35,152 nucleotides of DNA from positions 1-35,152 of the forward strand of contig MGTJ01000146.1 in assembly GCA_001799395.1 (NCBI GenBank), read 5' to 3'. The notes under the pieces were generated by a model. The model was not told the origin of the DNA and made no database searches. It worked only from the letters and a program-made list of their open reading frames with translations. How positions within the stretch are numbered: position 1 is the first letter of the stretch; every line of letters begins with the position of its first letter. This stretch comes from Desulfobacterales bacterium RIFOXYA12_FULL_46_15 (GTDB lineage: Bacteria > Desulfobacterota > Desulfobacteria > Desulfobacterales > Desulfobacteraceae). The position numbers and the translations under genes were made by a program. This document shows, one piece after another, positions 24,852-33,042 of this stretch.

Positions 24852-25811
24852 TTAATCTTCTGAAGATACCGGAAGCTGACATTCTCCTTCCAGTACACTC
24901 AACCCGCCCAGCATGCAGTATTCATAATCCACGTCATCCTGAAGAATCTGAAGGTCCTCTTCACTCAAATGAGCGAATTTTTTAATCAGCTCGGTATAGG
25001 TTGTTACAGGCTTGGGTTTTTTAACGGTTTTGGTCATCCTGATTTTTCCATTGACTGCTTCCCAAAGCGGGAAATAGTTTGTTTTTACAGCTCTTCGGCA
25101 TACCTCAATGGTGTTTTCAGGTGCAAACCCCCAACCGGTGGTGCAGGGAGCAAAAACATGAAGAAATGCAAAACCTCTTTTTTTGGCTTCTTTGGCTTTT
25201 AACAGTTTTTTAGCCAGATCGTCAAGATCACTTAAGGTTGCCGTTGCAGCATAGGGGATCTTGTGCATGGCCATTTTCAGTGCCAGGTTCATTCTACGAA
25301 GATTTTTCCCTTTGGAAGCAGATCCAAGAGGGGTGGTGGTGGTGGTTGCACCAAAAGGAGTGGTCCCGCTTTTCTGGATACCGGTATTCATGTATCCTTC
25401 ATTGTCATAGCAGATATAAATAAAAGGCTCATTTCTTTCGGCTGCTCCGGACAGGTTGCCGAACCCGATATCGGCTGCCGTTCCGTCGCCGTTAAAACAA
25501 ACGACCGTATTCTCAATGCCTGCTTTCCTGTAATATCTGGCAAGCCCTGTGGCATTGGCCGCAGCACCGGTCATCAAGGTTCCGAAATAAGACAGTTTAT
25601 GCCAGGTTTGGTTGTTCTGTCCAAGGAGTACCGGAGCTGAACAGGATGGAGTTCCGGTTATGACGATATCATTGCCCAATACCTGGGGAATGAATCGGAT
25701 TAACAGCTCAAGACCGCATCCGGGACAGAATGCCACACCTTTTGAAAACGGGTCCTCATGTTTGAGATAATCCATTACTTTAGTCAGATTGTCTTTCTTT
25801 TTTTGTGTCAT
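24852..25811 (-). CDS. 2-oxoacid:ferredoxin oxidoreductase beta subunit (thiamine diphosphate-binding)
   Basis: A 319-residue subunit. FCPGCGLELLIR near 27-38 supplies cluster ligands. The thiamine-diphosphate and Mg site is GDGTAADIGFGNLSGAAERN, followed by YDNEGYMNTGIQKSGTTPFG, as in PorB-type proteins. The start is set at the ATG at 25811, one base after the alpha-subunit stop with GAGGGAGGG ahead. An upstream frame to 25892 would overlap the alpha gene. It catalyses oxidative decarboxylation of a 2-oxoacid to the acyl-CoA together with the alpha subunit. Confidence 0.88.
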   Translation of the reverse strand: MTQKKKDNLTKVMDYLKHEDPFSKGVAFCPGCGLELLIRFIPQVLGNDIVITGTPSCSAPVLLGQNNQTWHKLSYFGTLMTGAAANATGLARYYRKAGIENTVVCFNGDGTAADIGFGNLSGAAERNEPFIYICYDNEGYMNTGIQKSGTTPFGATTTTTPLGSASKGKNLRRMNLALKMAMHKIPYAATATLSDLDDLAKKLLKAKEAKKRGFAFLHVFAPCTTGWGFAPENTIEVCRRAVKTNYFPLWEAVNGKIRMTKTVKKPKPVTTYTELIKKFAHLSEEDLQILQDDVDYEYCMLGGLSVLEGECQLPVSSED

Positions 25812-25812
25812 G

Positions 25813-27039
25813 TTAAAGCCCTCCCTCTTCCTGGGCTTCAGGATATGAAACCCATGTGACTTCACGAACATCTTTGCCTGCGGCAAGATCACAAGTCATA
25901 TCAATCATTGTTGCAACATTGATCTTTGTGATGTCGGTATTTGCAATACCATCGATAAAACTGATCATTTTCGAACCGCCAAGCTGAGTTTCAAAGGCTT
26001 TAAGTTCCGTATAAATCGGACCGCCCTTAAACCCGAAGCAAAGGCTTCTGTCCACCACACCGATGGCTTTTTTACCCTTAAGGGCTTTGATCATTGCTTC
26101 GCTGGGGAAGGGTCTGTACATTCTCAATTTTAAAAGACCGATCTTAACGCCGGCAGCCCGTTTTTCATCAATCACCGCTTTAATGGTTCCGCACATGGAG
26201 CCTGATCCTACCAGTACCGCATCTGCGTCATCCATTCGATATTCTTCAACCAGGCCGCCGTAGCTGCGGCCGAAAATCTCTTCATATTCTTTGTCAATCC
26301 GTTCAAATTTAGCCTTGGCTCTTTCCATGGCAGACATATGTTTGTGCCGAAGTTCCAGGTATCCCAAAAGGATTCCATGGGACCCACAACCCAGTTTGCC
26401 GCCCGGGACCAGTTTTGTTCTTTCAGGCTGGGTCTTTAAAACAGATAAAAATTTATCAACATCCTCCTGAAAAGGTACATTTACTCCTTCAGACAGGTAA
26501 GACAGGTAGAAGCCATCATAATGAACCATGACCGGAACCTGGATGTCGTAATCCTCAGCCAGGCGATAGGCCTGGAGAACCAGGTCAAGAACTTCCTGGC
26601 AATCTTCGGCAATAAGGAAAATCCATCCGGCATCCCGTGTGGAAATCATATCCTGCTGGCCGGAAGATACAGCAATGATACCCGGAGTCTCACGATTAAC
26701 ATTCACCATGACAACAGGCGCTCTGGCCCCCGCAGCAGCAAGAATTGCGTCATACATGAAAACAAGCCCCCAGGAAGAAGTGGCGGTAAAGACTCTTCCG
26801 CCTGCAATAGAGGCTGCCATAACCGCATTCATGGCGGAATTCTCACCTTCAACCGTAATCAGCTCGCAATCCATTTCCCCGTTTGCATGAAATTGGGAAA
26901 TCTGTTCAATAATTTCGGTTTGAGGGGTAATCGGGTAAGCTGCCACCACATCCGGCCGGGCAAGCTTTGCAGCAATGGCGGCAGCTGCGTTTCCTGTGAT
27001 AACCTTAATCTGTGATTTTTTTTGTGCTTTTGTAATCAT
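25813..27039 (-). CDS. 2-oxoacid:ferredoxin oxidoreductase alpha subunit
   Basis: A 408-residue subunit with the pyrimidine-binding and transketolase-C-like domains of the PorA family. YPITPQTEI at about 35-43, VEGENSAMNAVMAASIAGGR at about 63-82, TSSWGL, and SSGQQDMISTRDAGW at about 125-139 are conserved blocks. It overlaps the delta-subunit gene by four bases (ATGA), giving translational coupling. In the pad scheme it corresponds to PadG. The CoA-binding part is not separately identifiable here. Confidence 0.88.
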   Translation of the reverse strand: MITKAQKKSQIKVITGNAAAAIAAKLARPDVVAAYPITPQTEIIEQISQFHANGEMDCELITVEGENSAMNAVMAASIAGGRVFTATSSWGLVFMYDAILAAAGARAPVVMVNVNRETPGIIAVSSGQQDMISTRDAGWIFLIAEDCQEVLDLVLQAYRLAEDYDIQVPVMVHYDGFYLSYLSEGVNVPFQEDVDKFLSVLKTQPERTKLVPGGKLGCGSHGILLGYLELRHKHMSAMERAKAKFERIDKEYEEIFGRSYGGLVEEYRMDDADAVLVGSGSMCGTIKAVIDEKRAAGVKIGLLKLRMYRPFPSEAMIKALKGKKAIGVVDRSLCFGFKGGPIYTELKAFETQLGGSKMISFIDGIANTDITKINVATMIDMTCDLAAGKDVREVTWVSYPEAQEEGGL

Positions 27040-27323
27040 TTTTTAAAATCCCCCTCCGGCATCATGGAAATTGCATTTTTGGGACATTCCTTGGCACAGA
27101 TCCCGCACCCTTTACAAAAGCCCAGGTCTGGAGAAAAATATGACTCTTCAATCATCTCCATTACCTGGATCGGACAGTAGATCGCACAAAACCCGCAGAA
27201 TATGCATTTGTCCTTGTCGACGATCGGCCGTTTGGTTCGCCAGTCCCCTGTATCGGAACACATCAGGGGATCATTCGCATCTGACCACGGTCCTTCATGC
27301 TTAAAATACTTGTTTGATGACAT
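27036..27323 (-). CDS. 2-oxoacid:ferredoxin oxidoreductase delta subunit (2[4Fe-4S])
   Basis: A 95-residue ferredoxin-like subunit. Two full cluster motifs are present: CIFCGFCAIYCP at about 41-52 and CKGCGICAKECP at about 70-81. The N-terminus DWRTKRPIVDKDKC is standard for PorD/VorD. It is first in the seven-gene operon, with AGGAGA ahead of the ATG. It would hand electrons to soluble ferredoxin. No NAD-reducing flavoprotein subunit like PadH is encoded nearby. Confidence 0.9.
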   Translation of the reverse strand: MSSNKYFKHEGPWSDANDPLMCSDTGDWRTKRPIVDKDKCIFCGFCAIYCPIQVMEMIEESYFSPDLGFCKGCGICAKECPKNAISMMPEGDFKK

Positions 27324-27391
27324 ACAACCCTCTCCTTCTTAGAAAATAAGATAACCCTTCATGAAATATGGCCCTGCTAGTATATCTATTT

Positions 27392-27430
27392 CATAGCTAC
27401 TACATAGCGACTATGTGATTGCATTGTCAA
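27392..27430 (-). promoter_or_regulatory. Promoter with overlapping operator for the pad-like operon
   Basis: On the minus strand TTGACA (27430-27425) is followed after 18 bases by TATGTA, a plausible sigma-70 promoter with a weak -10. Across the -10 lie two tandem 11-base repeats, CATAGCTACTA at 27392-27402 and CATAGCGACTA at 27403-27413, and a perfect inverted repeat ACATAG-CGA-CTATGT at 27402-27416. That arrangement looks like a binding site for a dimeric regulator. About 70 bases of leader separate it from the delta-subunit ATG. Confidence 0.5.
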
Positions 27431-27705
27431 GTAAAAAATATTTTTTCCATCAAAAAAAAAGCCCAAATTGAATAATAAGGAGTGATAGTTATAGAATATG
27501 TCCTGCATTTTAAATATTGCATATGGTTGATTGATCAACTAAAAAATATCGTAATTCTGGGTTAAATTTCCACTCACACTCATTCGTTTTAGTTACAAGA
27601 TAGGGGCATATTTTATTATACTGATGATCCGGTACCGGCTGCTTGATATGGACTGCAGGGCGGCATTTTTTTTAAAACCTATCACAGTGGTTGTTCCGCC
27701 CTGAG
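27431..27705. other. Intergenic region between the histidine kinase and the pad-like operon
   Basis: No coding frame or RNA is supported. An inverted repeat CAGGGCGG/CCGCCCTG (about 27656-27702) with a loop of about 30 bases lies just past the kinase stop and could be a weak transcription end. Confidence 0.4.
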
Positions 27706-30291
27706 TCAATCCCGTTTTTGAATGGGTAGCTTAATGGTAAAAACGGTTCCCTGGCCGGGTATTGACTTGACAGTTAAAACGCCGTTATGATTTTCCGTAA
27801 TAATGAAATATGAGACAGACAATCCCAGGCCTGTCCCGGAACCCACTTCCTTTGTGGTAAAAAAAGGCTCAAAGATGCGCTTTAGAATATCATTGGATAT
27901 CCCCGGCCCATTGTCTTCTATTTCCATAACCACATCATCCCTTTCCCTGAAGCACCGGATGACAAATCCGGGAGATGGCGTATCCGATCCTGACATGGCT
28001 TCAGCTCCATTTTTCAGGATATTCAGAAATACCTGCTGGATCTGAGTCTTCTCACAGGAAACCGGCGGAACCTCCTTCCGGTATTGCCTGATAATATCGA
28101 TGGAACGGAAATTGTATTTTTTTTTCATACTGTAATCATTTGCAATCAGCTCTATGGTGGATTCCATTATGTCATGAAGATAATAACTGGATTTACGGTG
28201 ATCGCTCTTCCTGCTGAAACTCAGCATATTTTCAACAATCTGGGCTGCCCGGAAGCCTGATGAAGTCACAAGGTCCATCATAAAAAAAATATTTCTTTTT
28301 TCCATATAGGCCTTTATTGCTTCAAGGCTGACCCCACATTCCGATGCAGCCTGGATATTGGCAGGAAGATTCTTCTCGAGACGGTTCCGGATAACCTGGA
28401 TATTCTGAAGCATACCGGCGAGGGGATTATTGATTTCATGGGCCATACCTGCCGCAAGGCCGCCGACGGACAGCATTTTCTCAGACTGTATCATCATTTC
28501 TTCAATCCTGACCCGATCACTGATATCATCCACACGGATAACAGCTCCCTTCACAGTGTCCGACAGGATCGGGTAAATGGTGACATCGGTCAAAACGGTT
28601 TTCCCGCCCATAGCCAGCATTATCTTTGTTTCTTTTTTAACTTTCTGCTCTTCTATGGTTTGCCGGACGTTAATGATATGCCTGGAAAGCTTAGGAAAAA
28701 TATTTTTGAGGAGACGTCCCTCGGCCTGATCTGATATAAGACCCGTCAATCGCTCTGCTTCGGTGTTCCATTGGGTGACGACCCCTTCCTGATCCAAACC
28801 GATCAGCATGGAAGGCATGGAATTGACAATACTTCTGATAAAATCTTTTGTATTTCGAAGTTCACGTTCCGTCTTTTTTATTTTGGTTATATCCGTAAAA
28901 TTGACCACCAGGCTTTTTTTGCTCCCGTCTTTTGTACGGTAAAAGGCCGAATTAATACTGACATCAAGGAGATCCCCTGTTTTTGTGACCCTTCTTGTAA
29001 AAAAATCATAATTACCTTCCGGATTATCAAATGTTTTTTTCAGGGCCTCTTTTGTTTCCTCCATGTTTTCTTCAGGTATAAACTCTATTCTTTTCCCTAC
29101 GAGTTCCTCAGGATGCCATCCGAAAATCCTTGTAAAAGCAGGATTTAGATAAGTCACCTCCCCTGTTTCGTTATAGAACACAATCGGATTGGGGGAAGCT
29201 TCGAGAATAATCCTGTGGATTCTTTCACTTTCTTTTAGCGCTGTCTCTGTATTTTTACTGTCTGTAATGTCTCTTAAAATGATCAGCCGGCCAATCTGCT
29301 TTTCTTTTTTGTTGCGCAAAGGAAAAATCCTCAAATTCCATTGCTTTAAACTCTCTTGCACACAAAATTGTATTTCCGTTTCAACCGGATCTGTCTGTCT
29401 ATAGCTTTCAATCTGTTCAAATAAAACAGGCACACTTTTCCATATTTCCATATTTGCATTGACAAGCCTGTCAACCTGAAAGAGATTCTGGGCAGCTTTA
29501 TTGAGATCAAGTATCCGGTCATTCATATCCAGGGCAAGAACCGGGTCTCCCATGCTTTCTATCAACATTTCACGGGCCAGTGGGATCAAACCCGGCATCT
29601 GATATTTCAGCAACGCCCATGAAAAGGCAATTCCGCTGATGGTAAATGCAGCCGGGGTCAAATCAAAATGTTTTAATGCGTCAAAACCAAACAGGTAAAG
29701 AATATTTGACAGCCACGGGCATATCACTCCCACCAGCAGCATGAACATCTGTTTTTTAAAAATTCCCTTTGAAGAGATCAGGGTTCTTATCAAGATAAAA
29801 GTTGCCAGAAGGATTAAGAGATAGGAAAACACAACATACGCCCAAAAGCCTGCACCTCGAAAGTATGCAAGGGCAGGCACCTTGCCTCCCGGATCCAGCC
29901 AGACATTTTGCCATATTAAATGGTGCCGGTCATTTGTTAAAACCAGGATAATGACAAGAAGGGGCATTATGCTAAGCAATAGATAACCGGTACCGCCTAT
30001 TTGAGGTTTACCCGTTACAATGGCTGAAATAAAACAGAAAAGCAGCATACCGATCCAGGAAGCGCCGAAATATTCAGTTTTCATCCACCAGAGCTTCAGA
30101 TCCATGGCCGGGCTGATCAGCTCCATTCCATAGGTCAGAGACCACATAGAAACAGCCGCCATGAGCAGCATCAGAATTCCGGCACTTTTATTCTTCCAAT
30201 AAGGGGATAGGTATATGACCATGCCCAGGGATACAAATCCTGAGGCAAAAGAGAAAAAGCCGTATATCCATACCCAGTTCAGTGCTGTCAT
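27706..30291 (-). CDS. Orphan membrane histidine kinase with 7TM sensor and PAS domains
   Basis: An 861-residue sensor kinase. Seven to eight hydrophobic helices fill residues 1-230 (7TM-type histidine kinase N-terminus). Three PAS-like domains follow at about 240-345, 355-475 and 480-595, with IILRDITDSKNTE, VVNFTDITKIKKTE and VIRVDDISDRVRIE at their ends. The HisKA phospho-acceptor is H618 in GMAHEINNPL. The ATPase domain has NILKNGAEAM (N box), DNGPGIS (G1), and FFTTKEVGSGTGLGLS (F and G2). It lacks a receiver domain, and no response regulator gene is nearby. Its stop lies about 380 bases upstream of the pad-like operon, so it might control aromatic catabolism. Confidence 0.9.
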   Translation of the reverse strand: MTALNWVWIYGFFSFASGFVSLGMVIYLSPYWKNKSAGILMLLMAAVSMWSLTYGMELISPAMDLKLWWMKTEYFGASWIGMLLFCFISAIVTGKPQIGGTGYLLLSIMPLLVIILVLTNDRHHLIWQNVWLDPGGKVPALAYFRGAGFWAYVVFSYLLILLATFILIRTLISSKGIFKKQMFMLLVGVICPWLSNILYLFGFDALKHFDLTPAAFTISGIAFSWALLKYQMPGLIPLAREMLIESMGDPVLALDMNDRILDLNKAAQNLFQVDRLVNANMEIWKSVPVLFEQIESYRQTDPVETEIQFCVQESLKQWNLRIFPLRNKKEKQIGRLIILRDITDSKNTETALKESERIHRIILEASPNPIVFYNETGEVTYLNPAFTRIFGWHPEELVGKRIEFIPEENMEETKEALKKTFDNPEGNYDFFTRRVTKTGDLLDVSINSAFYRTKDGSKKSLVVNFTDITKIKKTERELRNTKDFIRSIVNSMPSMLIGLDQEGVVTQWNTEAERLTGLISDQAEGRLLKNIFPKLSRHIINVRQTIEEQKVKKETKIMLAMGGKTVLTDVTIYPILSDTVKGAVIRVDDISDRVRIEEMMIQSEKMLSVGGLAAGMAHEINNPLAGMLQNIQVIRNRLEKNLPANIQAASECGVSLEAIKAYMEKRNIFFMMDLVTSSGFRAAQIVENMLSFSRKSDHRKSSYYLHDIMESTIELIANDYSMKKKYNFRSIDIIRQYRKEVPPVSCEKTQIQQVFLNILKNGAEAMSGSDTPSPGFVIRCFRERDDVVMEIEDNGPGISNDILKRIFEPFFTTKEVGSGTGLGLSVSYFIITENHNGVLTVKSIPGQGTVFTIKLPIQKRD

Positions 30292-30393
30292 GATTGATTC
30301 CTTAGCAACTAAAATGATTACACTATATCAGATGTTTAAGACTTTTTCCGCATAGAATTTTTTATCAATCCTTTTTTGTTACCAACAGCCATG

Positions 30394-30540
30394 GACCGGT
30401 CCTATAATTTAGGGGATGAGGAATTCAATATCGCCTTTAGGACCAATGAGTATGATGCAGCCCATAAACATTACAAAGAAATGGACTGCATCTGTTTTGA
30501 GAATCCGGCCATGGGGATTGATTTTTTTAAAGACCCTGAC
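30394..30540 (+). pseudogene. VOC/glyoxalase-family gene remnant
   Basis: About 50 codons on the plus strand match the C-terminal half of a lactoylglutathione lyase-like VOC protein: DRSYNLGDEEFNIAF, then EYDAAHKHYKEM, and GIDFFKDPDGY. The N-terminal half is absent. After DPDGY the frame runs into unrelated sequence antisense to the gene at 30580-31101, instead of the expected family ending. It is a truncated relic. Confidence 0.6.
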
Positions 30541-30579
30541 GGCTATTTAGCTGGAAATAGCCCCGACACGTTAGCCCTG

Positions 30580-31101
30580 CTATTCTTCATTGCTCAAAGA
30601 GGCATGATGGAGAATTTCATCGGTCCGGAAGGGTATTTCATGATAGTGTCCGGTAAGGCAAACCCGTTCGGCAGTGCGATTGTACATGATTTTAAAATCA
30701 AAATCATCCAACCGGGAATAAAAACTATGAAATATCGCTCTTTCAGTTTCCAGGTTGACACAGCAGTTATCTGAAAGATGAAATATTTTTACGGCATGGT
30801 GGGCTATCAGATAAAAACAGGCAGCAGATAAATACCTGCAATTCATTTCCCTGGAAATTTCAGGATAGAATTTGGAGATATATAAGCTGCCTGAAAATAA
30901 ATCATGCGAAACAATCAGATTTCTTGAAATCTGCTTCATTTTTTCTTTACTGTATAAAAAATATTCAAGACATGAACAATCCTGTTCATATAAGAGTGAA
31001 TATCTTTTCAGCAGCAAGGGCAGGTAGGTCATTAAAAACAGTGACTCAACCTGCCCGGAATATGTAATACCCTGATCAGGATATTCTGGATGTAAATTCA
31101 A
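30580..31101 (-). CDS. Hypothetical protein following the FAD oxidoreductase
   Basis: A 173-residue frame starting at TTG, five bases after the FAD oxidoreductase stop, with AAGGCGG upstream as a usable binding site. It has no signal peptide or strong transmembrane helix. It is rich in Tyr, Leu, His and Cys (LFLMTYLPLLLKRYSLLY, then CSCLEYFLYSKEKM). I do not recognise a family. Coupling to the FAD gene favours a real gene, but the TTG start and lack of homology leave doubt. Confidence 0.4.
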   Translation of the reverse strand: MNLHPEYPDQGITYSGQVESLFLMTYLPLLLKRYSLLYEQDCSCLEYFLYSKEKMKQISRNLIVSHDLFSGSLYISKFYPEISREMNCRYLSAACFYLIAHHAVKIFHLSDNCCVNLETERAIFHSFYSRLDDFDFKIMYNRTAERVCLTGHYHEIPFRTDEILHHASLSNEE

Positions 31102-31106
31102 AAGAT

Positions 31107-32384
31107 TTAAATCCGCCTTTGAACAAAGTGATATAACCTGGCTCCGGCTTCATAAAAAAGTCCCCTGAGATTTCGAAACCCGACCGGATCTATTTTGGTG
31201 ACCGGCAAAGGGATATCCTTTTGCGAACCACCCGCCATATATTCGGCCAGGAGTTTTCCAAATACGGTTCCAGGGCCGATTCCCCTGCCGTTATAGCTTG
31301 TGACTATGGCAACCGACGGCTCTATCAGGTGAAATCGCGGGATATGATTGGTGGTCATGGCAATTCTCCCATACCAGCCATAATCAAGGGGGGTCTCTCC
31401 CACCTGGGGAAATGTTTTTTCAATGGTTCTTTTTACCCAGTTTTCGTGGATATCCCAGGCAAATCCGTCGACCATGCCCACACTTCCGACGATGAGCCTT
31501 CCAGCAGCATCCAGGCGATAGGAAGACAGGATCAGATTGGTATCCCAGGCGCCCTGCCGCTCCGGCAAAATAGTTTTCAATATTTTTTCAGGAAGGGGCG
31601 GGGTGGCAAACTGGAAAAAATTGAACGGCACCAGGTTTTTCTGATACTCCTTAAATGCATATTCGGCATAGCCCTGGACAGCAATAATGACGGATTTTGC
31701 TGTCAGCGTTCCTCTTGGAGTAGTTAATCTCCATCCATCGCTTATTTTATCAAATTCAGTAACCGGGGAGTGATTATATAATTTTGCTCCTTCTTTTAAA
31801 GCTGCCTTTGCAAGACCATAGGCATAGGCCAGGGGTTGAACCGTTCCGGCACGTTTGTCCAGGAGTGCACCAAAAAATGAAGTACTTCCGGTCTTGACGG
31901 CTGCTTCTTCCCTTTCAAGAAGCCTTACCGGCGCTCCTCGTTTCAACCATTGCTCCTCTCTTTGCCGAAGTGCCTTATAACCGCTTTTTGAATCTGCACA
32001 GTGAAGGGTTCCGTTCCGGAGCGCTTCACATTCAATGCCGTATTCCTTAATCAATCCGAAAACAAGATCCGGAGATGCCCCCAGAATTCTGATGAGTTTT
32101 TCTCCGTATTCAGATCCCACAAGCTGAAGGACGTCTTCAGGCATGAGCCAGAGTCCGGCGTTCACAAGCCCCACATTACGGCCTGCACCACCGTACCCGA
32201 TATCCTCGGCTTCAAGAAGGATGCTTTCCCTTCCCATTTTTGAAAGATGAAGGGCAGCCGAAAGTCCGGTATAGCCTCCACCAATGATGGCAACATCTGT
32301 TTTATGGGCTCCCTGCAGGGAATCCAGTTGAGGTCTGGCCGGAGCCGTAGCTTCCCAAAGGCCGTGAGTAATATTTTTTCCCAT
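31107..32384 (-). CDS. FAD-dependent amino acid/amine oxidoreductase (DAO/DadA/PuuB family)
   Basis: A 425-residue flavoenzyme. The FAD-binding Rossmann motif is IIGGGYTGLSAALHL near residues 33-47, followed by LLEAEDIGYGGAGRNVGLV (flavin-contacting GRN loop). The C-terminal part has RLIVGSVG and TSYNGRGIGPGTVFGKLLA, the usual second FAD contact. The best start is the ATG at 32384: AGGAGG lies seven bases ahead, while ATG 32390 is too close and a frame to 32441 has no site. Members oxidise D-amino acids, glycine or gamma-glutamylputrescine; the substrate is not defined. Confidence 0.82.
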   Translation of the reverse strand: MGKNITHGLWEATAPARPQLDSLQGAHKTDVAIIGGGYTGLSAALHLSKMGRESILLEAEDIGYGGAGRNVGLVNAGLWLMPEDVLQLVGSEYGEKLIRILGASPDLVFGLIKEYGIECEALRNGTLHCADSKSGYKALRQREEQWLKRGAPVRLLEREEAAVKTGSTSFFGALLDKRAGTVQPLAYAYGLAKAALKEGAKLYNHSPVTEFDKISDGWRLTTPRGTLTAKSVIIAVQGYAEYAFKEYQKNLVPFNFFQFATPPLPEKILKTILPERQGAWDTNLILSSYRLDAAGRLIVGSVGMVDGFAWDIHENWVKRTIEKTFPQVGETPLDYGWYGRIAMTTNHIPRFHLIEPSVAIVTSYNGRGIGPGTVFGKLLAEYMAGGSQKDIPLPVTKIDPVGFRNLRGLFYEAGARLYHFVQRRI

Positions 32385-32431
32385 CTTCATTCCTCCTGGT
32401 ATTTTATTTAAAATTTTTTTGATGTTTTTAT

Positions 32432-32459
32432 GGTATACCAAAAAAAATATTTAAGTCAA
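32432..32459 (-). promoter_or_regulatory. Probable promoter of the FAD oxidoreductase gene
   Basis: On the minus strand TTGACT (32459-32454) and TATACC (32437-32432) are 16 bases apart. The TATACC lies in the palindrome GGTATACC. The start site would be near 32425, giving a leader of about 40 bases. Confidence 0.45.
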
Positions 32460-32474
32460 TCTTTTCTTCAAAAA

Positions 32475-32720
32475 ATATCCGATTCATCAACAATACAGCC
32501 ATTCATTGAAATTCTGATTCAGGAATTTACAAAAAATACCGGAATAGCCTTACATATTTCAGGTGGCGGCAGCGGAGCAGGTATTCGTAATGCAAAATCT
32601 GGTGAGTCGGATGTGGGCATGGTTTCCAGGGCACTCAAGGATGATGAAAAAGCAGCACTTTAATTTGTCACACTGGGATTGGATACACTGGTATTTATCG
32701 TTAATGAGGCCAATTACCGA
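32475..32720 (+). pseudogene. PstS-like phosphate-binding protein gene fragment
   Basis: The plus strand reads SSTIQPFIEILIQEF, then HISGGGSGAGIRNAKSGESD and VGMVSRALKDDEKAAL, the conserved N-terminal core of PstS-type phosphate-binding proteins. A TAA at 32661-32663 breaks the frame, yet coding resumes in frame as VTLGLDTLVFIVNEAN, as in the family. The signal peptide and the remaining two thirds of the protein are missing. Downstream bases do not continue the family. A dead fragment. Confidence 0.7.
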
Positions 32721-32959
32721 AGCCTCTGCCGGCGTGGATACGGTTATCATTGATATTCATTCCGGCGGGGCGAACCGCAGGGCCGCATTGGATTCCAGAG
32801 TGGCCTTGGCGCAGGCTGGTTTAAAGATATCATCCGAAACCTTTTGTGGCGGATCATGGTTCCGGATGTCCCAAAGATCCAAATGACGTAATATTTTTTC
32901 GATAATGTCAAGTTTTTCGATAAAGCTGATAAAATCTGGATGTGGAAGACCATAAGGGT

Positions 32960-33025
32960 GAGATGGCGGTGGGCTCCTTTCCCGGCAAAGGCACCACTTT
33001 TACCATAAAACTGTCTTCCTGCTGA
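32960..33025 (+). pseudogene. Histidine kinase C-terminal fragment
   Basis: The plus strand ends a frame with GEMAVGSFPGKGTTFTIKL followed by a stop at 33023-33025. This is the typical last strand and ending of a histidine kinase ATPase domain. Upstream the frame is broken and no kinase body is seen. It ends about 18 bases before the TetR promoter. Confidence 0.45.
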
Positions 33026-33042
33026 ATTTTTTAACAATGCTG

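Noticed and set aside
25812-25892. Longer N-terminus for the beta subunit
   Set aside because: It would overlap the alpha gene by about 80 bases; the ATG at 25811 has a good binding site.
30541-30774. Plus-strand continuation of the glyoxalase frame
   Set aside because: No similarity to the VOC family after DPDGY and no other sign of coding; it is probably chance openness opposite the minus-strand frame.
32747-32905. Minus-strand stretch reading LRHLDLWDIRNHDPP, considered as a transposase tail
   Set aside because: It reminded me of the C-terminus of some insertion sequence transposases, but the match is short and I could not support it with flanking repeats or further conserved residues.
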